Shown: piece by piece, positions 54,170-62,659 of the stretch | Layout of the letters: each line of letters opens with the position of its first letter | Position numbering within the stretch: the first letter of the stretch is position 1 | Notes under the pieces: model-generated | Seen by the model: the letters and a program-made list of their open reading frames with translations, nothing else | Databases searched by the model: none | Told to the model about the DNA's origin: nothing | Position numbers and translations under genes: made by a program | From: Halomonas sp. GFAJ-1 | GTDB taxonomy: Bacteria > Pseudomonadota > Gammaproteobacteria > Pseudomonadales > Halomonadaceae | DNA length: 64,000 bases | NCBI GenBank assembly: GCA_002966495.1 | Contig: CP016490.1 | Coordinates: 2,604,001-2,668,000, forward strand | Direction of reading: 5' to 3'

Positions 54170-55306
54170 ATGCGTGTTGTATATCAAGCCTCGCCATGGC
54201 GCTCCTTAATAGATAAAGATGGCCAGCTAAACAGGTCGGCTATCACGGCGCCGTTAGACGACATTTTTTCCAGACTCTTTGCGCCACACCTTACGTTGGC
54301 GGATTCCCATGCCTGTCAACTGCCACTCGTTGAGGCGCTGGTGCGCTATGACATTCCCGCATGGCGCATTAGTCAGATTATTGGCGACCATAATGCGTGG
54401 CTTTACCGTCAGGCAATAGCGCTATCGCTCAATGAAATGCATGCCCAGGGGTGGGGAGAGCCTCCCGTTGATTACTGCGTGGTAATGTTAGGGTCAGCTG
54501 CCCGGTATGAAAGCCTCCTCAGCCCAGACCAGGATAATGCGTTAATCATTGATGACTATCCGGATGCCCGCCATGTGGAAATCGATGGCTACTTTCAAGC
54601 CCTGGGTGAGCGCTTCACCCAGCGTCTTGATGAGGCGGGGATACCTCTGTGTCGAGGGCATATAATGGCTCGCTGGCCGATGTGGCGAAAACGGATCAGC
54701 GAGTGGCGCTTGCAACTGGAGATATGGAGCGCTGATCGGCGTGTTAAACGCGTTCAGCAAACCAATATTTTGCTTGATTTTACGCCAGTGGCAGGCAACT
54801 CAGCCCTTGCTGAGCAGTTGGCGGAGAGTGTTGCTAAAACGCTTCCCCAAGCATCGCTGTTTATGGATGAAATGTCGGTATTGCTTGATGAGCTGCCGGT
54901 TGCTTTAGACCGTTTCGGACGCGTTGCGGCTAGCCCAAGCTCGGAGGCACCCCACCGTCATGCCATTAATCTTAAACGGCAGGGATTACTTCCATTGATC
55001 AGCGCTGTGCGCTTGCTCAGCGTAAGGCATCGGCGGCAGGAAATAGGCACCCGGGAGCGCTTGGTCGCGCTTAGCCATGCAACTGATACCTTGAGTTTAG
55101 AGCAATCAGACTTGCTGATAGCAGCTTTTGAGCGTTTTCAACAGTGCCTGCTGGATCAGCAGCGTTATGACATATCACGCGGCCAGGCTGCAGATGGCTG
55201 GGTTGATCTTCGCCGCTTACGTGAGGATGAGAAGTTGCTGTTGAAGTTTGATCTCCAGCAGGTCAAACGACTTGTTGCCTTAGCCAAAAATACTTCTTTT
55301 AGCTGA
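54170..55306 (+). CDS. DUF294 nucleotidyltransferase-like protein
   Basis: A 378-residue protein. The N-terminal half is a GlnD-like nucleotidyltransferase (about residue 100-135, CVVMLGSAARYESLLSPDQDNALII, matching the GSxARxE-D-D pattern); the C-terminal half is the putative substrate-binding helical domain (SPSSEAPHRHAINLKRQGLLPLISAVRLLSVRH). No CBS domains are fused. The family often sits near exonuclease/PAS proteins and acetate or cstA-type carriers, as here, which suggests a signalling role in carbon metabolism. Confidence 0.83.
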   Translation: MRVVYQASPWRSLIDKDGQLNRSAITAPLDDIFSRLFAPHLTLADSHACQLPLVEALVRYDIPAWRISQIIGDHNAWLYRQAIALSLNEMHAQGWGEPPVDYCVVMLGSAARYESLLSPDQDNALIIDDYPDARHVEIDGYFQALGERFTQRLDEAGIPLCRGHIMARWPMWRKRISEWRLQLEIWSADRRVKRVQQTNILLDFTPVAGNSALAEQLAESVAKTLPQASLFMDEMSVLLDELPVALDRFGRVAASPSSEAPHRHAINLKRQGLLPLISAVRLLSVRHRRQEIGTRERLVALSHATDTLSLEQSDLLIAAFERFQQCLLDQQRYDISRGQAADGWVDLRRLREDEKLLLKFDLQQVKRLVALAKNTSFS

Positions 55307-55332
55307 TGGTGCGTTTCTTTATCGAGCCTGAC

Positions 55333-56547
55333 CTAGCCAGTATGGCAATCTACTAACGCGCGTGCTTTTGCTGCTGCTTGAATCATGATGTTGTCTGGAA
55401 AGTCTAGCGGTGAGAGTTGTTTTTCTGCGGACTCTACATCATCAAGTAACTGACCCAATGAGCCAGAGCGCTTATTTATCGCTTCTTCTATAGTCTTACC
55501 TAGCTTTATTTCTCTTGAAACCACTTCTTCGCTTACGTCGAGAATAGTAGGCATCAGCGAAAACAGCCCGGTGATAAAGCCTTCTTGATCATCAATATTT
55601 CGGTGGTCGGCCATGATTTCACAAGCAAAAGCACGAGTTAGCCCCTTTATAAGATTTAACTTACTAGCAGGACTGTTAGCAGCAAGCATAACGATGGCAA
55701 CGAGGGTGCGTAATTCTCGAAGCCCAATAATTTGTAGACAGTCAATTAGTTTTGTTTGAATCTGTCGCGTACCCTTAGCTGCCGAGTTAGCGCGCTTGAA
55801 AATTGCGTGTAGAAGATAAGGGTCTCTCGCTATTAAAGAGCTAATATCGGAGAGTTTTACATTGTCACGATATAAAATAGCCAGAAGTTGCAGCTGATTC
55901 GCCTGAGAAGCAGAACGTCGCGCCAAACTAGAGACTTGACTCTTTGGTCGTTCGTAAAAATAGCCTTGGAAGAGAGAAAAACCTAACAGCTTACAATAGT
56001 CAAAATCTTCCTGTGTTTCTACTCTCTCTGCCAGCAGTGTAAACCCATCCTCAATTAGCTTTTTAACCAGTTTCTCAGGAATTTTGTTGGAAATATCGAA
56101 TTTGATAATATCGCAAAAGGGTAAAAAGGCTTGATTCTGGCTATCCAGGACAAAGTCATCTAAGGCAAGCTTGTAGCCCAGCTGTTTAAGATTTTTTAAA
56201 GCATATAGTACTTCTTTAGTGGCCGGTGTATTTTCCAAAATTTCAATTACGACACGCTGGCTAGGTAGGCCTGTAAGGTCTGGATTTATTAACCAGCCTT
56301 CTGAAGCGTTGATAAATAAGCTTCTTGGGCCGCATAAATCATCTAGTCCAATTTCGTAAACGGCTACAGCGCAGGCTCGAGCGGTAGCTTGTACATCGTC
56401 AATGACGGTGGCAGACTCAATGGAATTATTAGCACGGTAAAGGAGCTCATCGGCTATGTGATGGAGCTGTGCATCCACGATAGGCTGGATGGCGATCGTA
56501 TATTTTGAAAGTGAGTCTGAATGGTTAGAAGTAAGATTTTTGCTCAT
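55333..56547 (-). CDS. EAL-HDOD signalling protein
   Basis: A 404-residue protein. Residues ~10-200 form an EAL-like domain in which the catalytic residues look degenerate (ELLYRANNSI in place of EAL, LDDFVL without DFGTGYSS), so c-di-GMP hydrolysis is unlikely. Residues ~205-400 form an HDOD domain (LLAILYRDNVKLSDISSLIARDPYLLHAIFKRANSAAKG). YuxH/CdgJ-like proteins of this layout affect motility and surface behaviour. Confidence 0.87.
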   Translation of the reverse strand: MSKNLTSNHSDSLSKYTIAIQPIVDAQLHHIADELLYRANNSIESATVIDDVQATARACAVAVYEIGLDDLCGPRSLFINASEGWLINPDLTGLPSQRVVIEILENTPATKEVLYALKNLKQLGYKLALDDFVLDSQNQAFLPFCDIIKFDISNKIPEKLVKKLIEDGFTLLAERVETQEDFDYCKLLGFSLFQGYFYERPKSQVSSLARRSASQANQLQLLAILYRDNVKLSDISSLIARDPYLLHAIFKRANSAAKGTRQIQTKLIDCLQIIGLRELRTLVAIVMLAANSPASKLNLIKGLTRAFACEIMADHRNIDDQEGFITGLFSLMPTILDVSEEVVSREIKLGKTIEEAINKRSGSLGQLLDDVESAEKQLSPLDFPDNIMIQAAAKARALVDCHTG

Positions 56548-56656
56548 TCACGGATCCATGGAATGCGTCTTTAGGCTACTGCGTAAGTCCAGAGCAAAGA
56601 ATAACTTAATTTAAGTAAGTAAAGCCAGCAGAGATTAGTAATTTACTAGGCTATAG

Positions 56657-59392
56657 CTAGTCATTAACTGGGGCGGCGGGTAATTCCAGTGTTAAACAAG
56701 CACCGCCTAGCTGTTTAGCGTCCTCAACCCAGAGCCGCCCGCCAAGATGAGCGATAATACCTCGGCTAATGGGTAAGCCTAAGCCACTACCTTTGGGCCT
56801 ACCTTTCGGGAGTTCGCCATCTCGTTGTATTTGGTGGAATTTCTCAAATACTCGCTCTCGCTCCTCGATGCCAATACCCGGGCCATTATCCTCAACGCTT
56901 AAGCGGAAATGTCGGCGGTGGTGGTAGAGTGCCAAGCGTACCTTGGGATGTTGGCGGTCGGCGAATTTACCCGCATTATCTAACAGGTTAATAATCACCT
57001 GTTCTAACCGGTCGTGGTCGCCAATCACTATTGCGGGGTCGGCCTCAATCGAAACGTCTAAAACGATGCCGTGCTCTTCATGCAGATGGGCAATTGCATT
57101 AATGCTGTGGCGGGCCAGCGCCGCTAAATCAAGAGGCTCTGGGTTCAGTGTTAAGCGACCGCTCTCAAGGCGAGCCAAGTCTAATATCTCTTCAATCAAG
57201 CGGGATAACCGCTGGCTCTCGTGAACGATAACACCAAGAAAATGCTTGCGCTTCTCGTCGGGCAGTTGGTCACTATCGCGTAAGATTTCAGCAAAAGCGC
57301 GGATAGACGTTAACGGTGTTCGCAGCTCGTGGCTGACCATGGCTACAAATTCATCTTTTAACCGGTCCAGTTCGCGCAGCCGCTCGTTAGCGCTGCGCAG
57401 CTCTTCGCCAATTTGCGCTAACTCTTGGGATTTCTGTTCCAGTCGCCGGTTGTACTCAATGGTTTGAGAAGTGGTGTCGAGAATCCTCAGAACAGATTCG
57501 ATATCCAACGCTTCACCGCGTACCACTGAGTTGATCAAAACCCGTGCTGATGCACTGCCAAGAGCCCCTGCAAGGGCCTGCTCTGCCCGGGTAATTAACT
57601 CGGGCGGGGCAGTCTCATCAGGCGCAAAGAGGAGTTTGTTGCCGCTGTGGCGGAATACTCGCTGGGTGGTTTGCTCGCCTAAATAGCGAACCAGTAACTC
57701 TTTTAACGCCCCTTGAGTGGTTTGCCCACGCCACAGCGAGGTGGTTTGTAAATTGGGGTGCATCGCCTCAGTGAATAGCGCTGCTTGGGTCTGTTCTAAG
57801 GGGGAGGGGCGGGTAAATAGAGAAACACCCACCAGAAGCCCCACGTTGGCGAGCATGCTCCACAGCAACGAGTGGCTGTAAATATCCCAGTTTTCCAGCC
57901 CAAACAGGCTGTAAGGTATAAGCCAGGCAATGCCCCATGGCCCTTCGGTTAATAGCGTAGCGCTTAGCCAGCCTGACTGAGCAAAGCCTGGCAGCAAAAG
58001 GGTGTAACACCACACGAGAAAACCGGCGATTAAACCAAGAGTAGCCCCTTGGCGCGTGGCGCCACGCCAGTAAAGGCCTATCAATAACGCAGGGGCAAAC
58101 TGAGCCGCACCTGCAAATGACACTAGACCAATAGTGACTAAGCTGTAGGAGTCGCCGATCAGTGCATGGTAGAGATACCCAAGCAGCAGAATAAGCACGA
58201 TGGCGATACGTCGAATACCCAGTAGCCAGCCGGCAAGTTCCCCTTTGGTGCTCAAATGAAGTCGCTTGGAGCGCAAGAGCAACGGCATAACCAGCTGGTT
58301 GCTCACCATGGTTGAGAGCGCAATGGTTTCGACAATTACCATGCCTGTGGCTGCAGAAAGTCCGCCGATAAAAACAAGCAGTGGCAAGCCTTCTAACCCT
58401 GCTGAAAGGGGCAGGGTGAGTACAAAACTGTCAGGGTCCCCTGCGCTTACGCCCAGCAGAAGACCTGCGAGGGCGATGGGGATCACGAATAGGTTAATTA
58501 GCAGCATATAAAGCGGGAATAGCCAGCTTGCCCGGGCCAAGTGTTGCTCATCGACATTCTCTACTACCAATACCTGGAACTGGCGCGGCAGTGTTAAGAA
58601 AGCTAGAAAGGCGAGAGCTAGCATGCCGACCCAGCCGGTTGCTCCCCCCGGCACGCTATCTAAACTCATGCTGTTCATCAGGGCAGGGGTGGCAGCCACT
58701 TCAGCAAATAGTGCCGCCGGTCCTTCAAACATGACGAAAACCACAAATATCCCAACGGCCATAAACGCCACCAGTTTCACCAGGGACTCTAAAGCGATAG
58801 CGGCCACCATGCCTTCATGGCGCTCGCTGGCATCCAAGTGGCGGGTGCCGAATAGAATAATAAAAACGGCCAATACCAACGCGACCCAAAGAGATTTATC
58901 CATCCAAAACCGTTCATCGACCAGGGTGGTGTCGGCGGTGTGAGGATAGTTGATCAATACCGCATGGCTAACGGTGATGGCTTTTAACTGCAAGGCAATG
59001 TAAGGCGTAATGCTAATTAGCGCCATTAGCGCTACCAGGGCGCCGAGCGTGGTGTTTTTACCGTAGCGGGCGCTGATAAAGTCGGCAATGGAGGTGATTC
59101 GCTGCCGTGCCGCTATGCGAACCATTTTGCGAATGACCGAGGGGGCCAACAGCATTGCCAGGGTAGGGCCAAGGTAGATCAGTAAAAAGCTGGGGCCATG
59201 TTCCGCCGCTCGGCCTACGCTGCCGTAGAACGTCCAGGCCGTACAGTACACAGCAATAGAGAGCGCATAAACCGTGGGCGAGCCAATCAGTGAGCGGCCC
59301 TGTTCGGCGCGCCGATCGCCCCAGGCGGCTACCACAAACAGTAGCGCCAAATAGCCAAACGCGGTGCCGAGAATAATAGGGTCTGTACGCAT
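56657..59392 (-). CDS. Sodium/solute-symporter-fused sensor histidine kinase (CbrA/MxtR-like)
   Basis: A 911-residue fusion. Residues 1 to ~490 form an SSS-family symporter with 13 helices (YALSIAVYCTAWTFYGSVGRAAEHGPSFLLIYLGPTLAML). A linker of ~150 residues with a coiled coil (YNRRLEQKSQELAQIGEELRSANERLRELDRL) leads to a kinase: H-box AMVSHELRTPLTSIRAFAE, N-box QVIINLLDNAGKFA and G-box DNGPGIGI / GSGLGLPIS. No receiver is fused. Such proteins sense nutrient status, possibly coupled to solute transport. The ATG at 59392 directly follows the stop of the small upstream gene. Confidence 0.92.
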   Translation of the reverse strand: MRTDPIILGTAFGYLALLFVVAAWGDRRAEQGRSLIGSPTVYALSIAVYCTAWTFYGSVGRAAEHGPSFLLIYLGPTLAMLLAPSVIRKMVRIAARQRITSIADFISARYGKNTTLGALVALMALISITPYIALQLKAITVSHAVLINYPHTADTTLVDERFWMDKSLWVALVLAVFIILFGTRHLDASERHEGMVAAIALESLVKLVAFMAVGIFVVFVMFEGPAALFAEVAATPALMNSMSLDSVPGGATGWVGMLALAFLAFLTLPRQFQVLVVENVDEQHLARASWLFPLYMLLINLFVIPIALAGLLLGVSAGDPDSFVLTLPLSAGLEGLPLLVFIGGLSAATGMVIVETIALSTMVSNQLVMPLLLRSKRLHLSTKGELAGWLLGIRRIAIVLILLLGYLYHALIGDSYSLVTIGLVSFAGAAQFAPALLIGLYWRGATRQGATLGLIAGFLVWCYTLLLPGFAQSGWLSATLLTEGPWGIAWLIPYSLFGLENWDIYSHSLLWSMLANVGLLVGVSLFTRPSPLEQTQAALFTEAMHPNLQTTSLWRGQTTQGALKELLVRYLGEQTTQRVFRHSGNKLLFAPDETAPPELITRAEQALAGALGSASARVLINSVVRGEALDIESVLRILDTTSQTIEYNRRLEQKSQELAQIGEELRSANERLRELDRLKDEFVAMVSHELRTPLTSIRAFAEILRDSDQLPDEKRKHFLGVIVHESQRLSRLIEEILDLARLESGRLTLNPEPLDLAALARHSINAIAHLHEEHGIVLDVSIEADPAIVIGDHDRLEQVIINLLDNAGKFADRQHPKVRLALYHHRRHFRLSVEDNGPGIGIEERERVFEKFHQIQRDGELPKGRPKGSGLGLPISRGIIAHLGGRLWVEDAKQLGGACLTLELPAAPVND

Positions 59393-59394
59393 GG

Positions 59395-59604
59395 TTAGCG
59401 TCCCGCGCGATGTTCCATTAGCCAAGCGGTTAAACCGATGACCACCGCCCAGGCGATAAACAGATAAAGCGGTAGCCAGCCCACGTTAAACGAGGGCAAG
59501 CGGTCCACTATGATGATGAGTGGTGGGCAGAACAGCAGCAGGGTAACGGCAACTAAAGCCATTAAACGCTCTACTTTACGCGAGTGGGCACCGGTAGGTT
59601 TCAT
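59395..59604 (-). CDS. Small two-helix membrane protein in the kinase operon
   Basis: A 69-residue protein with two hydrophobic helices (LMALVAVTLLLFCPPLIIIVDRL and WLPLYLFIAWAVVIGLTAWLM) and a basic C-terminus. It overlaps the exonuclease stop by 4 bases and ends 2 bases before the kinase. It resembles in size and position the small subunits encoded upstream of SSS-type symporters and CbrA kinases; a role as accessory subunit is inferred. Confidence 0.8.
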   Translation of the reverse strand: MKPTGAHSRKVERLMALVAVTLLLFCPPLIIIVDRLPSFNVGWLPLYLFIAWAVVIGLTAWLMEHRAGR

Positions 59605-61664
59605 GAGGCACTAGCATCCTGTCGGTCAAACGCATTGGCTTGCAGCGTTAGCAGCTGCTCCAGCGTATCAATGCCGCGGGCTTCCAAGCGTGGTAGCAGC
59701 GCTAGCCATAGCTCGGCGGTGACCCTGGCATCACCTAATGCAGTGTGGCGGGTACCGGGTGGGAAAGCTAGGTCGTAACGCTTGGCAAGGCTATCCAGGT
59801 CGTGCCCGTCTAGCGCTTCGTCTAGCGCCCGAGAGATGAGTAAAGTGTCGATCACCGGGTTATCAAACGCGACTCCTTTATGGCTAATGGCTAAAAGGTC
59901 AAAGGCAGCGTTATGGGCCAGTAGCACAGCCTCCCCGATGTAGTCGCGAAAATGGGTAAGTACAATATCCAGCGGCGGCGCGCCGGCGACATCGGCATCT
60001 GTGAGGCCGTGAATAGCGGTACTCGCTGGAGGAATAGGCCGTTTGGGATCCACCTTTTGGTCAAACACATCGCTGGCTAGCAGACGTGCGTTGACCACTC
60101 GGCAGGCCCCAAGGCTGATTACCGTATCGCCACGGCGTAGTTCAAGCCCGGTAGTTTCAGTATCAAAGGCAACCACGTCTAAGCTGCGAAGCGAGCGGTT
60201 GGCCAATGCTTCATCGGGAGGGGGCAGATCAGCGATACCAAAGTCGTGAAACTCAGGTCGCGGTGGGGCAGGCTCTCGTGGGGCACCTACCCGCTCAATG
60301 GCGGGGAGAGGCATCCGCAGCCGAGCATGTAAGCCATCATCATCGGCTAGGCTCCAGATATCGCTCGCGTGTTGGCGCAGTACATCGGCCACTTTGGGTG
60401 TTAGCGGTAGGCTGGCGATAGGTTGATGTTGCCATGCGGCGAGTTCATGTTCGGGTAACGCTTTGCCTTGCCAAATAAGGTCTAGATAGACCCGCTTATT
60501 GCCCAAGCATATTTCACCCTCAAAGCCGCTGTCGGGGAGGTGAGCACTTAGCTGCTTTACCAGTGAATCAAACAGGGCGATGAGTGCCGGGGCATCCCCT
60601 TTAAACCAGGCGGGCATGCCTACTGGCGTGATTAGTCGATGCTCTGGGTCTAAGCGTTCATCTAAGGCTTGCCAGAAGTCGTTCGACCACATCGGGGTTA
60701 ATCGCTCGCCCTGATGCTGTAAATCATCCAGCAGTTGGCCAATTTTGGCCACGTTGTCACCTAGCGTAGTGCCCTCTTCGTGAATAACCCGCTCGAAGCG
60801 CTGGCGCAGCAGTGACGTATCTGTATCGTTTTGATGGCGTAGTTGAGTCAGGGCATCAGCGGCACTGGTGAGGCTGGCGGTGTGCTGGCGTAGCGGCGTT
60901 AGCATGCTGGCTAGCTCTGCGCGTACGCCCATTTCGCTGGACCACGACGCCGTGGCATCGCTAAAGGTCAGCAGAGTTTCACCGTCGCTACCGGGTACGC
61001 GTCGCAGAATTACTTTTAGCCAGCGATTATCACAGGGGGTGAGCAATTCTCTAGGCGAGCCATCGCTGGGCAACTGGCTAAGTGCATTCTGTAGGCTGCC
61101 TACGGGCAGCAGGGCTTCCAGCCGTTTGCCTAAGCCTAGTCCTGTGTTGCCTTCAAAAAAGTCTTCGGCTGCTTGGTTAAATAGCATCAGTCGACGATGG
61201 TGGTCACACAGTAGCAGCGGCGTTTCAAGAACCTGTAGAAGAGTTTCAAGTTCCTGGCGAATGCGCGCCGCGCTTCTTGCACCTTCAGCATGGGCAGTGG
61301 CAAGGCGGCTGCGGTCAATACGCCAACTTTCACGCACGCGGCGTAGGTCGGGGGCTAGCGCTTTAAGCCAACCTTCTGGCGGGTGCTCATCCCGGGCGTC
61401 GGGGTTGGCGACTAAGCGGGCCAGCTGCACTTGAAGGTGACGAAGTGGGGTAAATAGCATGCGTTCCAGGAGTAAACCCACCAGAAAAATCGTGGCGCCG
61501 CCGGAAAAGCTGCCCAGCCACAACGCCAGCCGTGTTAAGCCCGTCGGTGCAAGTTGAGCATCTAGCCAAGCGGCAAAAATAGCGCCGCCAAGCAGGCTAA
61601 TGCCGCTGAGAATAAGCCATAAGCCAATCAGGCGTTGGCGTTTAGGCAGCCCGCCTTTTGTCAT
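59601..61664 (-). CDS. Membrane-anchored PAS-type protein with C-terminal DEDDh exonuclease
   Basis: A 687-residue protein. Two N-terminal helices (LIGLWLILSGISLLGGAIFAAWL; LALWLGSFSGGATIFLVGLLL) are followed by a helical linker, a PAS-like domain (about 130-220, LETPLLLCDHHRRLMLFNQAAEDFFEG) and a kinase-like but catalytically blank region. The DnaQ-type exonuclease occupies the last ~190 residues: VVAFDTETTGLELRRGDTVISLGACRV, LLAHNAAFDLLAISHK and HTALGDARVTAEL, with all DEDDh residues present. It overlaps both neighbours by 4 bases. A sensory exonuclease is suggested; its nucleic-acid substrate is unknown. Confidence 0.87.
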   Translation of the reverse strand: MTKGGLPKRQRLIGLWLILSGISLLGGAIFAAWLDAQLAPTGLTRLALWLGSFSGGATIFLVGLLLERMLFTPLRHLQVQLARLVANPDARDEHPPEGWLKALAPDLRRVRESWRIDRSRLATAHAEGARSAARIRQELETLLQVLETPLLLCDHHRRLMLFNQAAEDFFEGNTGLGLGKRLEALLPVGSLQNALSQLPSDGSPRELLTPCDNRWLKVILRRVPGSDGETLLTFSDATASWSSEMGVRAELASMLTPLRQHTASLTSAADALTQLRHQNDTDTSLLRQRFERVIHEEGTTLGDNVAKIGQLLDDLQHQGERLTPMWSNDFWQALDERLDPEHRLITPVGMPAWFKGDAPALIALFDSLVKQLSAHLPDSGFEGEICLGNKRVYLDLIWQGKALPEHELAAWQHQPIASLPLTPKVADVLRQHASDIWSLADDDGLHARLRMPLPAIERVGAPREPAPPRPEFHDFGIADLPPPDEALANRSLRSLDVVAFDTETTGLELRRGDTVISLGACRVVNARLLASDVFDQKVDPKRPIPPASTAIHGLTDADVAGAPPLDIVLTHFRDYIGEAVLLAHNAAFDLLAISHKGVAFDNPVIDTLLISRALDEALDGHDLDSLAKRYDLAFPPGTRHTALGDARVTAELWLALLPRLEARGIDTLEQLLTLQANAFDRQDASAS

Positions 61665-62035
61665 GGCTGCTCCTCAGTTAACAGGGCTTTAACTTTTTCA
61701 ACTAAAGATTGAGTTGAGAAGGGTTTGGTAATGTAGTCGTCGGCGCCCAGGGCCATGCCCTTTTCGCGTTCTACATCACGCCCGTGGGCGGTAAGCATAA
61801 TAATCGGCAATTGGGCAGTGGCTTCTTGACCACGCAGACGCTCCAGTACATCAAAGCCGCTCATGCCCGGCAGGCTAATGTCTAGTAGCAAGAGATCAGG
61901 TGAGGCGCTGTTTACCTGCTCCAACGCCTGTTCACCATCTTCGGCGGTGACGACTTCAAAACCTGCTTGCTCCATTAGAAACTCTAACGACAGCAAAATG
62001 TTGGGTTCGTCATCGACCACAAGCACTTTGGCCAT
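61661..62035 (-). CDS. Receiver-only response regulator
   Basis: A 124-residue CheY-like receiver: acidic pocket DDEPN, phospho-Asp in DLLLLDISLPGMSG, Thr in IMLTAHGRD and Lys in ITKPF. There is no output domain, so it acts by protein contact or phosphorelay. It is the first gene of the operon with the exonuclease and the kinase. I start at the ATG at 62035. Confidence 0.92.
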   Translation of the reverse strand: MAKVLVVDDEPNILLSLEFLMEQAGFEVVTAEDGEQALEQVNSASPDLLLLDISLPGMSGFDVLERLRGQEATAQLPIIMLTAHGRDVEREKGMALGADDYITKPFSTQSLVEKVKALLTEEQP

Positions 62036-62147
62036 GTATCTCTCCCTGATCATATTGTAGTGGGTTATCCAAGGAGTTTAGGTAGGCTCAGCGGCGGGGC
62101 CAAGACGACCTTCGACGTGTGCGCCCCAAAATGGGGCTAATCATGCT

Positions 62148-62411
62148 TTATCCAGCTTGACGCTTAGGGCCAAATGGACCAAGCCAAAGCCATACTTGAG
62201 AAACAACCAGCAGCGGTAAAAGCCATAGCGGTGCTCCTGTTGTTTTAACGAGTAGCTGAAAAATAATAAAACCAGTAACACCCCCTATAATACCGATATA
62301 AGCAAGCCCTGATGGGCGTGAAGTGGTGCCGCGTTTAGTAAAGCGAAACAGGTAGCCTGTGGCCGCCCCAAGGAGCAATGCGCACAATAACAACAGAAGT
62401 AGGGTCGGCAT
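62148..62411 (-). CDS. Small hypothetical membrane protein
   Basis: An 87-residue protein with three hydrophobic segments (LLLLLLCALLLGAATGYLFRF; LAYIGIIGGVTGFIIFQLL; PLWLLPLLVVSQVWLWLGPF). No family recognised. It lies between cstA and the signalling operon, on the operon strand, with a 112-bp gap. Confidence 0.6.
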   Translation of the reverse strand: MPTLLLLLLCALLLGAATGYLFRFTKRGTTSRPSGLAYIGIIGGVTGFIIFQLLVKTTGAPLWLLPLLVVSQVWLWLGPFGPKRQAG

Positions 62412-62474
62412 GTGATTCTCATGGGCTAGGTATTTTATCGTTTAGATTAGCCTTTATGAGCTGCTGGCGGCTCT

Positions 62475-62538
62475 ACAACTTTGTATTTACAAAACGTTGT
62501 ATTTACACAACTTTGTATTTGTACAACTTTGGGATTAA
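62475..62538. repeat. Four 16-bp tandem repeats upstream of cstA
   Basis: Consecutive units start at 62475, 62491, 62507 and 62523. Consensus is ACAACTTTGTATTTAC; the second differs at two to three positions and the last diverges in its 3' half. They lie 122-185 bp before the cstA start codon. The spacing and position suggest a regulator binding array, but the protein is unknown. Confidence 0.7.
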
Positions 62539-62659
62539 TTAAAAGAAGAGATGGGCTTCTTCATAGACTTACACGTTTGATGATACCACTATAGTCAGGT
62601 GGCAATGAGCTAACGAATATTGTCAACAATAACGAGAAACTACCAAAGGAGCTGCGCCC

